From Muribaculaceae bacterium (GTDB lineage: Bacteria > Bacteroidota > Bacteroidia > Bacteroidales > Muribaculaceae): a stretch of 32,313 nt of DNA. Where the stretch lies: positions 1 through 32,313 of the forward strand of contig JAKSLZ010000024.1 of NCBI GenBank assembly GCA_024400935.1. Reading direction: 5' to 3'. The notes under the pieces are model-generated. The model searched no databases. It worked only from the letters and a program-made list of their open reading frames with translations, and had not been told where the DNA came from. The position numbers were made by a program, and so were the translations under genes. Below, in pieces: positions 24,176-32,313 of the stretch (positions are counted from its first letter, which is position 1; each line of letters begins with the position of its first letter).

Positions 24176-25492
24176 TTAGTTGAGCACGATGTTGAGAACA
24201 GCGTTGAGGTCGCTGATGTCAGCAGTACCGTCACCTGTTACGTCAGCTGCGGGATAGTCGCTTATGCTTGCGCCGCCGAGCATGATGTTGATGATGATGT
24301 TAGCGTCGCTGATGTCTACAGTGCCGTCACCGTTCACATCACCCTTAACGGGTTCGGGACCGTCAGCAGCCTCAACCTTGAAGGTAAGAGCTGTGGGGTT
24401 GAAGGTTACAACGTACTTGCCGTCGCAAACCATCTTGTAAGAAGCGTCGCCGTTAGTTGAGAGCTGAGTAGCAGTCTCAACACCTGCAGTTACGTCCTCG
24501 TTAGCCTCAAGGGGACCGAAGCGGAATGCGTTGATAGCATCCCATGAGCCCTTAGCGCCTGTGAATACGAAGTAGTTGTCGCCAGTGAATTCAAACTCGC
24601 AAGTGTAGTTGTCACCGTCCTGAACGAGCTCAACGGGGTTTTTGGGATCCCAGTTGCCGAATGCTGAACCGATAACATAGTACTTCTGAGCGGGCTCCTC
24701 AGTTGAAACAACGGTCATAGTGCGAGCGTTGAGGTCAACAGTTACCTTGTAGTAACCCTGTGCGAGCTCGAAGCTGTAGTCAGTACCCTCGTCGCCGAGT
24801 GCGATAGCTGTACCGAGCTCCTCAGTTACGCTGTACTGGTTGTAGATAGCGCCGAAACGATAGGGAGCGATACCTGCCCAGTTAGAAGCGACCTTAGAGA
24901 GAGCTTTTGTGAAGCTGAAGTTAGCAGCGCTGTCAGCGATAGCGATCTCAGCGGTGTAAACTACGTTGTCAGCAGTAGTCATCTTGGTACCCTCGTTGGT
25001 GTTCCAAGCCTGACCGTTTACAGTACCCATGATGTAGAGGCCGTCGGGAACGATCTCTTCGGGCTTAATATCACTGTTGGGGTGAACTACGAGAGTGAGC
25101 TCTTCAAGGTTGAAGGTAAGGGTGTAGTTACCTTCTGACTCGATAAGGAATGCGTTGTCAGTGTCGATACCCATCTCGTTGCAGGCGATTTCCTGGTCGA
25201 AGTTGGTAGCGTTGATAGCGTAGTTGTTCCAGGGAGCAGCGATGCGATAGTCATGGATGCCGTCCCAGTCGCTTGAAGAAGCGCCCTTCTGAGTTGTGAA
25301 GCTGAAGTAAGAGCTTGCCTCGAAGTCAGCAGTGTAAGTGAAAACGTTACCATCAGTTGTCTGCATCTCCATGGGATTAGCGGGATCCCAACCGGTACCT
25401 GCACCGCAGTTACCAAGAATGTAAACATTAGCAGCCTGCATACCGAAGATAGAAGCAGCGGCTAAGCACATTGAAGCGAAAAATTTCTTCAT
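24176..25492 (-). CDS. Secreted SusF/SusE-like starch-binding protein with dockerin-like end
   Basis: A 438-residue non-catalytic protein. The signal peptide is residues 1 to about 20 (FGMQA), cut by signal peptidase I: no lipobox, unlike the two lipoproteins upstream. Three beta-rich repeats start near 23 (VYILGNCGAGTGWDP), 152 (LYIMGTVNGQAWN) and 271 (YYVIGSAFGNWDP). Each has the aromatic pattern (W-D, Y-x-F, F-x-F) of SusE/SusF starch-binding modules; affinity for starch is inferred. Residues about 382-438 form a dockerin-like domain (DVNGDGTVDISD, DVTGDGTADISD). It therefore combines glycan binding with a docking or sorting module and lacks its own membrane anchor. Last gene of the Sus-type run, 111 nt after the preceding gene across a strong hairpin and an 18-bp palindrome. 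Confidence 0.85.
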   Translation of the reverse strand: MKKFFASMCLAAASIFGMQAANVYILGNCGAGTGWDPANPMEMQTTDGNVFTYTADFEASSYFSFTTQKGASSSDWDGIHDYRIAAPWNNYAINATNFDQEIACNEMGIDTDNAFLIESEGNYTLTFNLEELTLVVHPNSDIKPEEIVPDGLYIMGTVNGQAWNTNEGTKMTTADNVVYTAEIAIADSAANFSFTKALSKVASNWAGIAPYRFGAIYNQYSVTEELGTAIALGDEGTDYSFELAQGYYKVTVDLNARTMTVVSTEEPAQKYYVIGSAFGNWDPKNPVELVQDGDNYTCEFEFTGDNYFVFTGAKGSWDAINAFRFGPLEANEDVTAGVETATQLSTNGDASYKMVCDGKYVVTFNPTALTFKVEAADGPEPVKGDVNGDGTVDISDANIIINIMLGGASISDYPAADVTGDGTADISDLNAVLNIVLN

Positions 25493-25520
25493 AGTTTTTG
25501 TTTTGTTTTTAATTGGTTTA

Positions 25521-25538
25521 TAATTGAACGTTCAATTA
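25521..25538. promoter_or_regulatory. Perfect 18-bp palindrome before the dockerin/SusF-like gene
   Basis: TAATTGAACGTTCAATTA, a complete palindrome 28 bp upstream of the ATG. With no loop it would fold poorly as RNA, so a DNA-binding site is more likely. It is unlike the LacI-type sites. Confidence 0.45.
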
Positions 25539-25541
25539 AGA

Positions 25542-25576
25542 AGATTGGTCGGGCCGGAACCGAACCCGACCAATCT
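25542..25576 (-). other. Strong intercistronic hairpin
   Basis: A perfect 12-bp stem (25542-25553 with 25565-25576) with an 11-nt loop, between the SusF-like lipoprotein gene and the dockerin/SusF-like gene. It has no strong T-run on the - strand, so partial termination or mRNA end protection is more likely than full termination. Confidence 0.65.
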
Positions 25577-25603
25577 CATAATTGTTTTTGTTAGTCTAAT
25601 GGA

Positions 25604-26734
25604 TTACTCCTCAACTGCCTCGAAGTAGAATGACTTGAGGAGGTCGTTGAAGTAAACCTTGTAAGTACCTGCGGTGCCCTTGATGTTGTCACCACCCACG
25701 CAAGTGCCCAGGGGGAATGCTGCTGAACCCCAGTCGAAGCCGCACCAGTCACCGTTAGCACAGAACTTGAACTCGCAGTCGGTTGCGAATGTAACTGAAG
25801 AGCTCCAGTCGTGGTTCTCGAGAGTTGCGTTAGTAGTTTCGGGAGTCATGAGATCCTCACCGGGTGACCAAGCGTTAGCCTGCCATGAACCGGGCATTGC
25901 CATTGCTGTGAATACGTCGCCGGCAACGTCGAGCTTCTCGTAAGAGATTGTGAGAGTCTTAACGTTGAAGACAATCTTGTAGTAACCCTCGTCGAGTTCG
26001 GGCTTGAAGGGATTGAGGTTACCCTTGGCAGCTGCGTCGTCAGCGCTGGTGATAGCGCCGTCGTCCTTGCTGGTGCCGATCACGGGATAGCGGCTACCCT
26101 CTTTCTTGTAGATCCAGAATGTAGAAGCCTTGTCGAGCTTGCAAGCATAGATGAGCTCCTCGTAGTTCTCTGAGTTGGGGAACATAGCCACGCAAGCTGA
26201 AGCGAGGTGACTGCCTGTACCGTTACCCATGCAGTTACCGCTGATGTACCATACCTCGGGAACAGGAACGGGAACGATGGTAACATTGAGGGGTACATAC
26301 TTGTACTCGCTGCGAACTGCCTGGCCCTTAACCTTAGTGTAAGCAGTGATTGCCATGTTCATGTGACGGAGCACGCTCTGTGTGCCGCACACCTTGATGA
26401 TAGCGCTGGTAACCTCGCTCTTGAGTGCCTTACCGTCCTCAAAGGTGCGAAGGGGAGTTGACTTTGTAGATTCCTCGTTGAAGAGCTCTACAGCATATTC
26501 AGTGGTTGCACCTTCAACATTTGTCAAAACGTGGGGTTTGAAAATCTGAATAGTGTCAACGCCTTCCATCTCGTTGAAATCGAATGTCTCGGTTTCAGTA
26601 GCTGTGAATTGTACCTCGAAGGGTGCCTCGGGGTCATTGCTCATTGGATTAGCCCAGTCCTTGAAGTCCTCAGTACAAGAAGAGAGGAGACCGGCTGCCA
26701 AAGCTATTGATAAAATTGATGCAAATTTTTTCAT
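25604..26734 (-). CDS. SusE/SusF-like outer-membrane starch-binding lipoprotein (second copy)
   Basis: A 376-residue surface lipoprotein: signal peptide with lipobox LSSC (Cys 20) followed by TEDFKDW. The N-terminal part, about 40-150, is a SusE-type Ig-like domain. Beta modules begin near residue 160 (VWYISGNCMGNGTGSH) and near residue 270 (VFTAMAMPGSWQANAWSPGED, ending AGTYKVYFNDLLKSFYFE), similar to SusE/SusF starch-binding repeats. It is expected to hold glucan at the cell surface for SusC/SusD. Position, 78 nt after the first SusE-like gene, suggests the SusF slot, though the domain layout is SusE-like. Separated from neighbours by strong hairpins on both sides. Confidence 0.85.
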   Translation of the reverse strand: MKKFASILSIALAAGLLSSCTEDFKDWANPMSNDPEAPFEVQFTATETETFDFNEMEGVDTIQIFKPHVLTNVEGATTEYAVELFNEESTKSTPLRTFEDGKALKSEVTSAIIKVCGTQSVLRHMNMAITAYTKVKGQAVRSEYKYVPLNVTIVPVPVPEVWYISGNCMGNGTGSHLASACVAMFPNSENYEELIYACKLDKASTFWIYKKEGSRYPVIGTSKDDGAITSADDAAAKGNLNPFKPELDEGYYKIVFNVKTLTISYEKLDVAGDVFTAMAMPGSWQANAWSPGEDLMTPETTNATLENHDWSSSVTFATDCEFKFCANGDWCGFDWGSAAFPLGTCVGGDNIKGTAGTYKVYFNDLLKSFYFEAVEE

Positions 26735-26762
26735 AAGTAAATTGTATCGTTTTAATTCTCTC

Positions 26763-26797
26763 GCTGCATGGGGGTCATGGTTGTGACCCCCGGCAGC
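26763..26797 (-). other. Strong intercistronic hairpin between the two SusE/F-like genes
   Basis: An 8-bp stem GGGGGTCA/TGACCCCC (26770-26777 with 26784-26791) extended by GCTGC/GCAGC (26763-26767 with 26793-26797). No T-run follows on the - strand. It probably affects mRNA stability or gene dosage within the operon. Confidence 0.65.
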
Positions 26798-26812
26798 TCG
26801 AGATATTAGTTA

Positions 26813-27973
26813 TTACTCAATGCGGCCTGTATCCTTAGAGAAGTTGAGATAGAACTTCTGGCCAGCCTTACCGTCAACGCGCTCCTGATCGTCGCCAGCG
26901 CCACGATAAGAGATCTTGTCGCCGTCGAGGCCCACGATGAACTCGCTCTGCCACCAGTCGTGGCCGGGGATCTTAACGTAAGCACGTGCACCGCCGTCGC
27001 CTGATACATCGTTAGTGAATTCGGGTGATACGAATTCGCCGTCGGCAGTTGTGGGAACAGTGAACATACAGCCTTCTTCCTTCTCCTTCCAGTCAGCGTT
27101 CGGGGTGATTGTACCCATCAGCCATACCTCGGGCTTGTTGAAGGTTACGGTGTACTTGATGTCACGGCCTTCTACATTGCACTTAACGATCATCAGGTAC
27201 CAGCCGGGCTTGCTTGATGCGATGTTGCCACCGCCGTCGATGATCTCGTCGCCGAGTTCGCTCTCAGGATCGATTGTGATGCCTGCGAAGCCAACCTCGC
27301 CACCGTCCCAAGCAGTGTTAGTGTTGAACTTGATACCGCTATCGTCGATGTAAACAAGGTGCCACAGCTTGTCGGTCTCGCCGTAAGTCTGAGCCATGCT
27401 CACGCAGTTATCCCAGTTCCAACCGCAGAAGTTACCTACTACGTAGAGAGTTTCGGGAGTCTGTACGGGAGGCAATGAGAACTCGAGAGCCACGTCCTTG
27501 ATAGAAATGACGTTACTCAGGATGCGAGATTGCTCAATCGCGTCACCAGTGGTTGTAGTCATGACAGCCTCGGCCTGGAAGTAAACGGGAATATTCATGG
27601 GGAAGTCTTCCTCGGTTGCACCGTGCCATACCATCATGTCAGTAAGGGTGCTTGCCAGTGTAGCAGCGTCGAGCTCCAGGGTGGGAGTCTTAGAGTTGAC
27701 CTCAAAGAAAACCTTGTTGCTCATGTCGGCTTCGGTAGCAATCCACACGTTATAAGTTGTAGCCGCGGGATAGCCGTAGTCGGGCTGGCTGCAAGTGAGT
27801 GTGATAGTCGATGACTTAGCCAGCTCCACAGTCACATTCTCCAGGGGAGAAGGATTGAGCACAAATGAGTTGGGCTCGGCAAATGTGGGATTTGAGCCAT
27901 TGTCATCGCTACATGCTGTGAACAGTGCGAGGCTGCACAGCATCAGTAATGTTGACTTGATATATTTTTTCAT
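26813..27973 (-). CDS. susE: SusE-like outer-membrane starch-binding lipoprotein
   Basis: A 386-residue surface lipoprotein: lipobox FTAC (Cys 21) followed by SDDNGS. Residues about 35-150 match the SusE N-terminal domain (FVLNPSPLENVTVEL, ATTYNVWIATEADMSN, LTDMM). Residues about 200-280 (LYVVGNFCGWNWDN, WYLMIVKCNVEGRDIKYTV) and 285-380 (VWLMGTITPNADW, KFYLNFSKDTGRIE) are beta modules of the starch-binding type. It would capture malto-oligosaccharides beside SusC/SusD. It starts 35 nt after the susD stop. The symbol is by position and domain; substrate specificity is not proven. Confidence 0.85.
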   Translation of the reverse strand: MKKYIKSTLLMLCSLALFTACSDDNGSNPTFAEPNSFVLNPSPLENVTVELAKSSTITLTCSQPDYGYPAATTYNVWIATEADMSNKVFFEVNSKTPTLELDAATLASTLTDMMVWHGATEEDFPMNIPVYFQAEAVMTTTTGDAIEQSRILSNVISIKDVALEFSLPPVQTPETLYVVGNFCGWNWDNCVSMAQTYGETDKLWHLVYIDDSGIKFNTNTAWDGGEVGFAGITIDPESELGDEIIDGGGNIASSKPGWYLMIVKCNVEGRDIKYTVTFNKPEVWLMGTITPNADWKEKEEGCMFTVPTTADGEFVSPEFTNDVSGDGGARAYVKIPGHDWWQSEFIVGLDGDKISYRGAGDDQERVDGKAGQKFYLNFSKDTGRIE

Positions 27974-28008
27974 TGTATCTTAATCTCAATTATTAATAAT
28001 ACATTTAA

Positions 28009-29718
28009 TTACTTGTAACCGTCGTTTTGCTTGAGGTTCTTGTTAGCGATGATGTCTGAAGAGGGAATCGCAAAGATGTTGCGGAATGCCTCGAAGTTGC
28101 GGCCATTGAATTCGCCACCCTTCCATTGCCAGATGTAGTCGCTGTTGCCACCGAACTTGCCGAAGCGGATGAGGTCGGTGCGGCGGTGACCCTCGAAGTA
28201 GAACTCACGGCCCCACTCGTCAAGGATGTCCTGAAGGTTCTTAACCTCCTTGGCCGAAGCGTTTGCACGGTCGCGGATGATCTTAACCATTGCAGTTGCT
28301 GTGGGCCATTGACCCTGGCGGGCAGCAGCCTCGGCAACGATCAGATAAGCCTCAGCCTTGCGGAGCATGAACACGTCCATGTCGGGGTGAGTGGGATCGG
28401 CTGTTGTGCTGTTGTCGGTAGTGAGGTTGTTGAACTTAGCAACGCCATAACCCTGCTTGAATGTAGCGGGATCCTCGATGTTGAACGAGCGGCCCTTAGT
28501 GTCGAAGAGAGCACGGTCGTCGCCAGCAGCAACGTAAGTTTCATAAGCAGCGAGACCCTCGGGAGCATCGTCCATGGGGAAGAACAGACGCACGAGGTCG
28601 GGACGAGCGCGGTTACCGCCCCAAGCCTGGCCGCTAACGCCGTTAACGGCGCGCTTAGCCTGATCCTCGAAGAAGTCGTCATAGCGCAGGTCGTGCATGT
28701 CACCGTCGTGGGTTGAAGCCATGAGGAACAGTGATACACCCCAAGAAGTGGTGCGTGCACCGTCGCTCAGGATGGGGAAGATAGCCTCGTCGGCTGCAGA
28801 GGTCTTGTCGTTGTCACCCATGAACAGCATCTGGTAGGGAGTGAACTCCCAGTCCTCTGTCATAGTGTGGTCAGTACCGGGCTCGGTGAGGGTTACTTTC
28901 TCCTTGAAAGAACCTGTTGTGTTGAGCTGGTAGGGAGAGTCAACAACCTTCTGAGCATACTTCTGAGCGTCGTCCCAGCGAGCCTTGCCAGTGTAAACCT
29001 CAGCGTTGAGGTAGAGGCGTGCGAGAAGCAGCCAGGCAGCTGCCTTGTCTACGCGGCCGTAGCGGGGATCACCCTTGCGGTGGGGAGCTGCATCGGCGAG
29101 TACACAGTCCTTGCTCTCGGTTTCGCCAGCGATTGCGAGGAGCTCGCTCTCAATAAAGTCAAATGTCTGTGAGCGATTGTACTGAACGGGCTTGTCGCTA
29201 GAGATAGTAGTGGTGAAGGGGATGTTGCCAAATGCGTCCATCATCATTTGGAACTGGAATGCGCGCAGGAAACGTACCTCGGCAGTCATTGTAGCGTCGT
29301 GGCTGCTGAAGTCCTTCAGATACTGGTTGCAGTAAGAGATACCCACAGCCAGGCGGTAGTAGTAACCGCGCAGCATGGGATGAGATGCATCATAAGTGTT
29401 GTAGCAGTAGCTGGGAACACCCTCATCACCCCAACCGCAGATTGCCTCGTCGGTTGTGAGCTCCTGGCTGTTCCAGAACTGGCGATAAAGGCCAGATGTA
29501 CCGCCGTCGATACCGTCAACGTCGCAGTCGCCGTCAGCACCACCGTTGCCGGCGAGTGCAAAGTTAGCGTAGCACTTGTTGAACAATTGTCCGGGTTCTA
29601 CCTCAGTCTGCAGTGAAGGGTCGATGGGCTCAACATGCAGGTCATTGAGGCAAGAAGAAAGTCCACCAGTCAGCAGGAGAGCTGCTGCGGGAACGATATA
29701 TTTAAAAATCTTGTTCAT
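28009..29718 (-). CDS. susD: SusD-family outer-membrane glycan-binding lipoprotein
   Basis: A 569-residue surface lipoprotein that caps the SusC channel and binds the glycan. Signal peptide with lipobox LSSC (Cys 23). The SusD fold shows typical segments: VRFLRAFQFQMMMDAFGNIPF around 147-170, AAWLLLARLYLNAEVYTG in the TPR-like helices, MLRKAEAYLIVAEAAARQGQ, and the C-terminal REFYFEGHRRTDLIRFGKF. Length is normal for the family. It starts 24 nt after the susC stop. Assignment to starch rests on the neighbouring SusE/F-like proteins and amylases. Confidence 0.95.
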   Translation of the reverse strand: MNKIFKYIVPAAALLLTGGLSSCLNDLHVEPIDPSLQTEVEPGQLFNKCYANFALAGNGGADGDCDVDGIDGGTSGLYRQFWNSQELTTDEAICGWGDEGVPSYCYNTYDASHPMLRGYYYRLAVGISYCNQYLKDFSSHDATMTAEVRFLRAFQFQMMMDAFGNIPFTTTISSDKPVQYNRSQTFDFIESELLAIAGETESKDCVLADAAPHRKGDPRYGRVDKAAAWLLLARLYLNAEVYTGKARWDDAQKYAQKVVDSPYQLNTTGSFKEKVTLTEPGTDHTMTEDWEFTPYQMLFMGDNDKTSAADEAIFPILSDGARTTSWGVSLFLMASTHDGDMHDLRYDDFFEDQAKRAVNGVSGQAWGGNRARPDLVRLFFPMDDAPEGLAAYETYVAAGDDRALFDTKGRSFNIEDPATFKQGYGVAKFNNLTTDNSTTADPTHPDMDVFMLRKAEAYLIVAEAAARQGQWPTATAMVKIIRDRANASAKEVKNLQDILDEWGREFYFEGHRRTDLIRFGKFGGNSDYIWQWKGGEFNGRNFEAFRNIFAIPSSDIIANKNLKQNDGYK

Positions 29719-29742
29719 TGTTCTTGTTACTTTAGAGTTGCA

Positions 29743-32313
29743 TTAGAAATTCAGATTGAGACCCACGAGGAATGAGAAGGGACGGGGGTAAACGTTGTTG
29801 TCGATGCCACCGAATACCTCAGGATCGATACCGTTGTACTTGGTGATGCAGAACACGTTGTTTACAGTAGCGTAAACACGGCCACCGATGCCGTTGTAGC
29901 TTGAAGTCTTAGCAAGACCGTTGAAGCTATAACCCAGGGTGATGTTGTCCATCTTCAGGAATGAGCCGTTCTGTACCCAGCGGTCGCTCAGAGTTGAGTA
30001 AACGTCATAAGTCTGCCAGCCATAGTCAACAGCGCTCTTGAGACGGTTATTAAGGTAAGTACCAGATACGTTCTCAAGGATTGAAGCGGGACCTACGTTG
30101 CGGAAACCGCACTCAGTGTCGTTGAATACATAGTTGCCAAGGTTAGCACGCATGTTGAAACCGAAGTCCCAGTTCTTATAGTCAAGGCGTACGTTGAAGC
30201 CCATTGAAACGGGAGCCATCGGGCTCTTGTAGAAGTACTTGTCCTTGTCGCTGATAACGCCGTCGCCGTTGCGGTCTACAAATACACCCTCCATGGGCTT
30301 GCCATTCTGGTCATATACCTGCTGGTATACATAGAATGAGCTTGCGGGGTGACCTACAGCGTGTGCCTGGCAGTTAGCACCTGTACCGGCGCTGATGCCA
30401 CCTGTGGGAACGAAGTAGTCGGGATCGTCGTCGATGAGCTCAGTAATCTTGTTCTGGTTGTAAGAGAAGTTGTAGCCCAGGTTGAGGGTAACGTCCTCAG
30501 TCATGATGGGCTTGTAGTTGATTGCAAACTCAACACCGGTGTTCTTGAGTGAACCGATGTTCTGGTTAACCTGGTTGCGGAAGTTGCTCATTGCAGCTAC
30601 AGCAGCATAGTTGATCAGGTCAGTGGTCTTCTTCTGGTAAACGTCGAGGTTACCGGTGATGCGGTTGTTCATGAAACCGAAATCGAGACCTACGTTAGCA
30701 GTTGCAGTGGTCTCCCACTTGAGAGCGGGGTTGTAAGCGTTGGGGCGTGCGAGTGAGCCGTCGCCTGCAACGTCATAGAAGCTACCGCGTACGCCTGAAG
30801 ACATTGAGTAGTTAGCGAAGTAACCATAGTCACCCACGCCGTCCTGCTGACCGGTGAGACCGTAACCCAGACGGAGCTTGAGGTCGCTCAGAGCGTCAAC
30901 GTCATTGAGGGCGCCTTCCTTCTTGATGTTCCACATCAACGCAGCGCTGGGGAAGTAACCCCACTGGTTGTTAGTGCCCAGGTAGTTGAAACGAGAGCTA
31001 CCGTCGGCACGCATGGTGAATGTAAGGTAGTACTTCTCAGCATAAGTGTAGTTCATACGACCGAAGAACGAAACGAGGTAGCTTTCAGTGCGGAAGCCGA
31101 GGCCGTTGTTCTGCAGTGTGTGAGTGTGCTCCTGACCAGCCTGGGGAAGTGCTGAGTTAGTGGGATAGTAGCTGAAGTATTCGCTATTCTCCTTGCGCCA
31201 GAAGTGCTGCCACTCATAACCACCCATGATGTCGAAGTGGTGGTTGTCGTTGAAGTCCTTGTAGTACTGTGCATAAGTAGAGAGTGTGAGGTTCTCCTTG
31301 CTCTGGTTTGACCAGCCGTTGCTGCCCCAGTAGCATGCGTTGGGGCTCCAGGGAGCCACTACTGTGGTCTGCTTACCGCCAGTGAAGTCACCACCCAGGG
31401 TGAGGTGGAGGCGCAGGTCCTCGAAACCGTGGATCTTGTAGTCGATGTCGGCGCTACCGGTGAAGGCGTGGCTCTTAGCACGGTCGTCCTTTGCTTCCAG
31501 GATTGCAACGGGGTTGCGGGGAGCGTTGGTGTTAGTGATCATGGGCCAGTTAGCGTCGGCGAGGGCTGAGTTAGAAGTGAGCCACTCGAAGTAACCACCG
31601 AAGTTGTCAAAACCGGGAGCCATCACGGGCTGAGTGGGGTCGAAACGCACTGCGTTGCCGATTGCACCACCGTCAGCATAACGGTTCTTACCATACATGT
31701 ACTTAGCGTTCAAGTTCATGGTCAGGTGGTCGTTGAACAGTGAGGGGTTGAGGTTAGCTGCTACAGTGTAACGCTCGAAGCTTGAAGTCTTGAGGATACC
31801 CTGGTCGTTAGTGTAACCCAGTGAGAGGCGGTAGGGGAGCACTGAACCTACTGAACCGGCAACCTGGAGGTTGTGGTCGTGGCTGTAAGCTGTGCGGTAG
31901 ATTTCCTTCTGCCAGTCGGTGTTAGCAGTACCGAGAGCTGCGAGAGCTTCCTCTTCGCGAGGGTTGCCAGCATAAAGGGCCTTAACGAAAGCGCGATACT
32001 CGTCGCCGTCCATGAGCTCGAGGCTCTTGCGGTGAGTGTTCACAGTGAAGCTGCCGTTGTAAGATACATTGGGCTTCTGGCCGCGTTTACCCTTCTTGGT
32101 TGTGATGATGATGACACCGTTAGAACCACGGCTACCATAGATAGCGGCTGCCGATGCGTCCTTGAGCACGTTGAAGCTCTCGATATCATTGGGGTTGATC
32201 ATAGCAAGACCGTTGGGGAAACCCTTAACGCCACCGTTGTCCAGGGGCACACCGTCAACGACGATGAGGGGGTCATTGCTTGCGTTGAGTGAGCTACCAC
32301 CACGGATACGGAT
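29743..32313 (-). CDS. susC: SusC-family TonB-dependent outer-membrane transporter (5' end outside the window)
   Basis: Partial gene: the reading frame stays open to the window edge, adding 21 codons ([21 protein letters not shown]) before the first internal Met at 32250. About 857 residues are present; the missing part holds the signal peptide, carboxypeptidase-like domain and TonB box. The plug domain shows [51 protein letters not shown], a hallmark of the family. The beta-barrel follows to a C-terminal GLNLNF ending in Phe. It imports oligosaccharides bound by SusD across the outer membrane using TonB energy. Probable first gene of the operon in view; its promoter lies beyond the window. 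Confidence 0.96.
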   Translation of the reverse strand: MRIRGGSSLNASNDPLIVVDGVPLDNGGVKGFPNGLAMINPNDIESFNVLKDASAAAIYGSRGSNGVIIITTKKGKRGQKPNVSYNGSFTVNTHRKSLELMDGDEYRAFVKALYAGNPREEEALAALGTANTDWQKEIYRTAYSHDHNLQVAGSVGSVLPYRLSLGYTNDQGILKTSSFERYTVAANLNPSLFNDHLTMNLNAKYMYGKNRYADGGAIGNAVRFDPTQPVMAPGFDNFGGYFEWLTSNSALADANWPMITNTNAPRNPVAILEAKDDRAKSHAFTGSADIDYKIHGFEDLRLHLTLGGDFTGGKQTTVVAPWSPNACYWGSNGWSNQSKENLTLSTYAQYYKDFNDNHHFDIMGGYEWQHFWRKENSEYFSYYPTNSALPQAGQEHTHTLQNNGLGFRTESYLVSFFGRMNYTYAEKYYLTFTMRADGSSRFNYLGTNNQWGYFPSAALMWNIKKEGALNDVDALSDLKLRLGYGLTGQQDGVGDYGYFANYSMSSGVRGSFYDVAGDGSLARPNAYNPALKWETTATANVGLDFGFMNNRITGNLDVYQKKTTDLINYAAVAAMSNFRNQVNQNIGSLKNTGVEFAINYKPIMTEDVTLNLGYNFSYNQNKITELIDDDPDYFVPTGGISAGTGANCQAHAVGHPASSFYVYQQVYDQNGKPMEGVFVDRNGDGVISDKDKYFYKSPMAPVSMGFNVRLDYKNWDFGFNMRANLGNYVFNDTECGFRNVGPASILENVSGTYLNNRLKSAVDYGWQTYDVYSTLSDRWVQNGSFLKMDNITLGYSFNGLAKTSSYNGIGGRVYATVNNVFCITKYNGIDPEVFGGIDNNVYPRPFSFLVGLNLNF

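Noticed and set aside
28260-28268. Half-match to the LacI-type operator (CGTTTGCAC) inside susD
   Set aside because: Only one half-site is present and it is within coding sequence, with no promoter at the expected distance.

Overview
The window looks like a chromosomal segment of a gut Bacteroidales, most likely Muribaculaceae or a close relative; the family level is inference. The signs are a Sus-type starch locus (SusC/SusD plus SusE/F-like lipoproteins), Bacteroidetes promoters of the TTTG-N19-TAnnTTTG type, secreted proteins ending either in a dockerin-like double calcium-binding repeat or in a Por-type sorting tail, and little use of Shine-Dalgarno sites. No tRNA, rRNA, transposase, phage gene or CRISPR array was seen.

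Layout. Bases 1-5240 are housekeeping: a THUMP-domain RNA methyltransferase with an Arg/Asp-rich repetitive tail, then purD, a multipass membrane protein and pdxB, closely spaced on the + strand. Bases 5370-14320 hold two large secreted proteins: an M6-type metalloprotease with a dockerin-like end, and a 2110-residue surface protein built of GLUG-like repeats. An array of 8-bp units lies between them. Bases 14330-17350 hold a pair of paralogous Sel1-repeat proteins on the - strand. Bases 17350-32313 are a starch/glycan region: a GH13 alpha-amylase and a GH53 endo-galactanase on +, facing a second GH13 amylase on -. Upstream of that amylase, also on -, is the run SusC (cut by the window end), SusD, two SusE/F-like lipoproteins and a third SusF-like protein that has a dockerin-like end instead of a lipid anchor.

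How it fits together. The SusC/D/E/F-like proteins would bind and import malto-oligosaccharides at the outer membrane, and the two secreted amylases would generate them. Three promoters in the region (before amylase 1, before amylase 2, and one with no gene behind it) each carry a 16-bp LacI-type operator-like palindrome. Each palindrome is centred 61.5-62.5 bp before the -7 box, which suggests one shared regulator acting from a fixed upstream position. The promoter without a gene is followed about 145 nt later by a strong intrinsic terminator, so it may make a small RNA or an attenuated leader. Four secreted proteins here (protease, GH53, amylase 2, SusF-like) carry dockerin-like ends. This raises the possibility of a cohesin-based, amylosome-like assembly, or of a dockerin-like sorting tag. 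No cohesin is visible in the window.

Non-coding structure is rich. Two inverted arrays of four short hairpins each directly follow the stop codons of the convergent GH53 and amylase 2 genes; stem sequences vary while pairing is kept. A pair of about 200-nt diverged non-coding elements (near 14450-14610 and 17745-17900) shares conserved cores and what looks like compensatory stem variation. These are the best candidates for undescribed elements.
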